This document shows, in pieces, positions 4,958 to 5,176 of a stretch of 5,176 nt of DNA. Each line of letters begins with the position of its first letter. Position 1 is the first letter of the stretch. Source of the stretch: Desulfobacula sp. (GTDB lineage Bacteria > Desulfobacterota > Desulfobacteria > Desulfobacterales > Desulfobacteraceae); NCBI RefSeq assembly GCF_021107415.1, contig NZ_JAIOSW010000078.1:1-5176 (forward strand), written 5' to 3'. A program made the position numbers and the translations under genes. The notes under the pieces are model-generated. The model made no database searches and was not told the DNA's origin. It worked only from the letters and a program-made list of their open reading frames with translations.

Positions 4958-5176
4958 ACCATGGGTTTCATGGCACCCATATAGGCGCGCAGTTTTTTTC
5001 CAATGTGTTCAACACCAGTGGAGCGGATGGCATCATTGGCCTTGATGAGCCTGACATTGTCCACAGCATTGTTTTTAAGATCCAGCCCTTTACCTATGAC
5101 AGAAGCATCGAGCTTTTTCATGAAACCTGTGAGCAGTGGAATGGCTTTGTGGTTAAAAAGATAACATCCGTATTCG
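4954..5176 (-). CDS. ilvC: Ketol-acid reductoisomerase, class II, C-terminal end (partial)
   Basis: This enzyme converts acetolactate or 2-aceto-2-hydroxybutyrate to the dihydroxy acid with NADPH and Mg2+, the second common step of valine, leucine and isoleucine synthesis. Only the last 73 residues are here, read on the minus strand from base 5175 to TAA at 4956-4954. They begin EYGCYLFNHKAIPLL and contain NAVDNVRLIKANDAIRSTGV and HIGKKLRAYMGAMKPMV. These align without gaps to the end of E. coli IlvC (EYGNYLF, GAVDNGQLRDVNEAIRS, VGKKLRGYMTDMK), so it is the long class II form. The catalytic residues, including the serine just before the EYG segment, lie beyond the window edge. The gene is convergent with the CGGC gene, 8 bp between stop codons. 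No start is in the window, so completeness cannot be judged. Confidence 0.93.
   Translation of the reverse strand, partial: EYGCYLFNHKAIPLLTGFMKKLDASVIGKGLDLKNNAVDNVRLIKANDAIRSTGVEHIGKKLRAYMGAMKPMV

Noticed and set aside
4961..4980. Inverted repeat ATGGGT-N8-ACCCAT near the ilvC end
   Set aside because: It lies in ilvC codons for MGAMKPM, where repeated ATG and GGT/CCC codons create it; no T-run follows, so it is not supported as a terminator.
1..5176. CRISPR array, tRNA, rRNA or riboswitch
   Set aside because: No regularly spaced repeats, tRNA-like cloverleaf or long non-coding stretch is visible; the longest gap between genes is under 100 bp.

Overview
The window reads as a chromosomal piece from an anaerobic deltaproteobacterium, probably of the sulfate-reducing Desulfobacter/Desulfobacula type. 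This is an inference. It rests on the moderate-to-low GC of most genes, a helicase module resembling the RecQ-UvrD fusion proteins of that group, a DUF89 (ARMT1-like) phosphatase next to a cysteine-rich CGGC-domain protein, and a class II ketol-acid reductoisomerase.

Layout. Bases 1-1913 (+) hold the C-terminal superfamily I (UvrD/PcrA-like) half of a large helicase that enters from the left edge; the reading frame is open to the window boundary. Bases 1924-2563 (+) hold a strong sigma70-type promoter and a compact mazEF toxin-antitoxin pair, whose proteins have the same lengths as E. coli MazE and MazF (82 and 111 aa). Bases 2575-3483 (+) hold a decayed gene of an uncharacterised protein family beginning MSEYQYYEF. 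It has an in-frame TAA at 3196-3198 and apparently lacks a central segment. Bases 3484-3570 are a short regulatory-looking gap with two perfect 6-bp inverted repeats. Bases 3571-4945 (+) hold a two-gene operon, DUF89/ARMT1-like phosphatase then CGGC-domain protein, with the second ribosome binding site inside the end of the first gene. Bases 4954-5176 (-) hold the 3' end of ilvC, convergent with the CGGC gene, only 8 bp between the two stop codons.

Main observation. The mazEF block is clearly richer in GC than its flanks and is bracketed by an exact 9-bp direct repeat, GGAAAATGA, at 1901-1909 and 2564-2572. Removing the block plus one repeat copy on paper extends the helicase by three codons, so that its stop overlaps the downstream start as ATGAGTGA. 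That is a classic translationally coupled junction. It suggests the toxin-antitoxin pair was inserted into a helicase-hypothetical gene operon, perhaps by a transposition-like event that left a target duplication, and that the separated downstream gene then decayed.

The genes probably do not form one pathway. The helicase and the decayed gene look like an old operon, mazEF an acquired addiction or stress module, DUF89-CGGC a small metabolite-repair or metal-related operon, and ilvC a housekeeping branched-chain amino acid gene.
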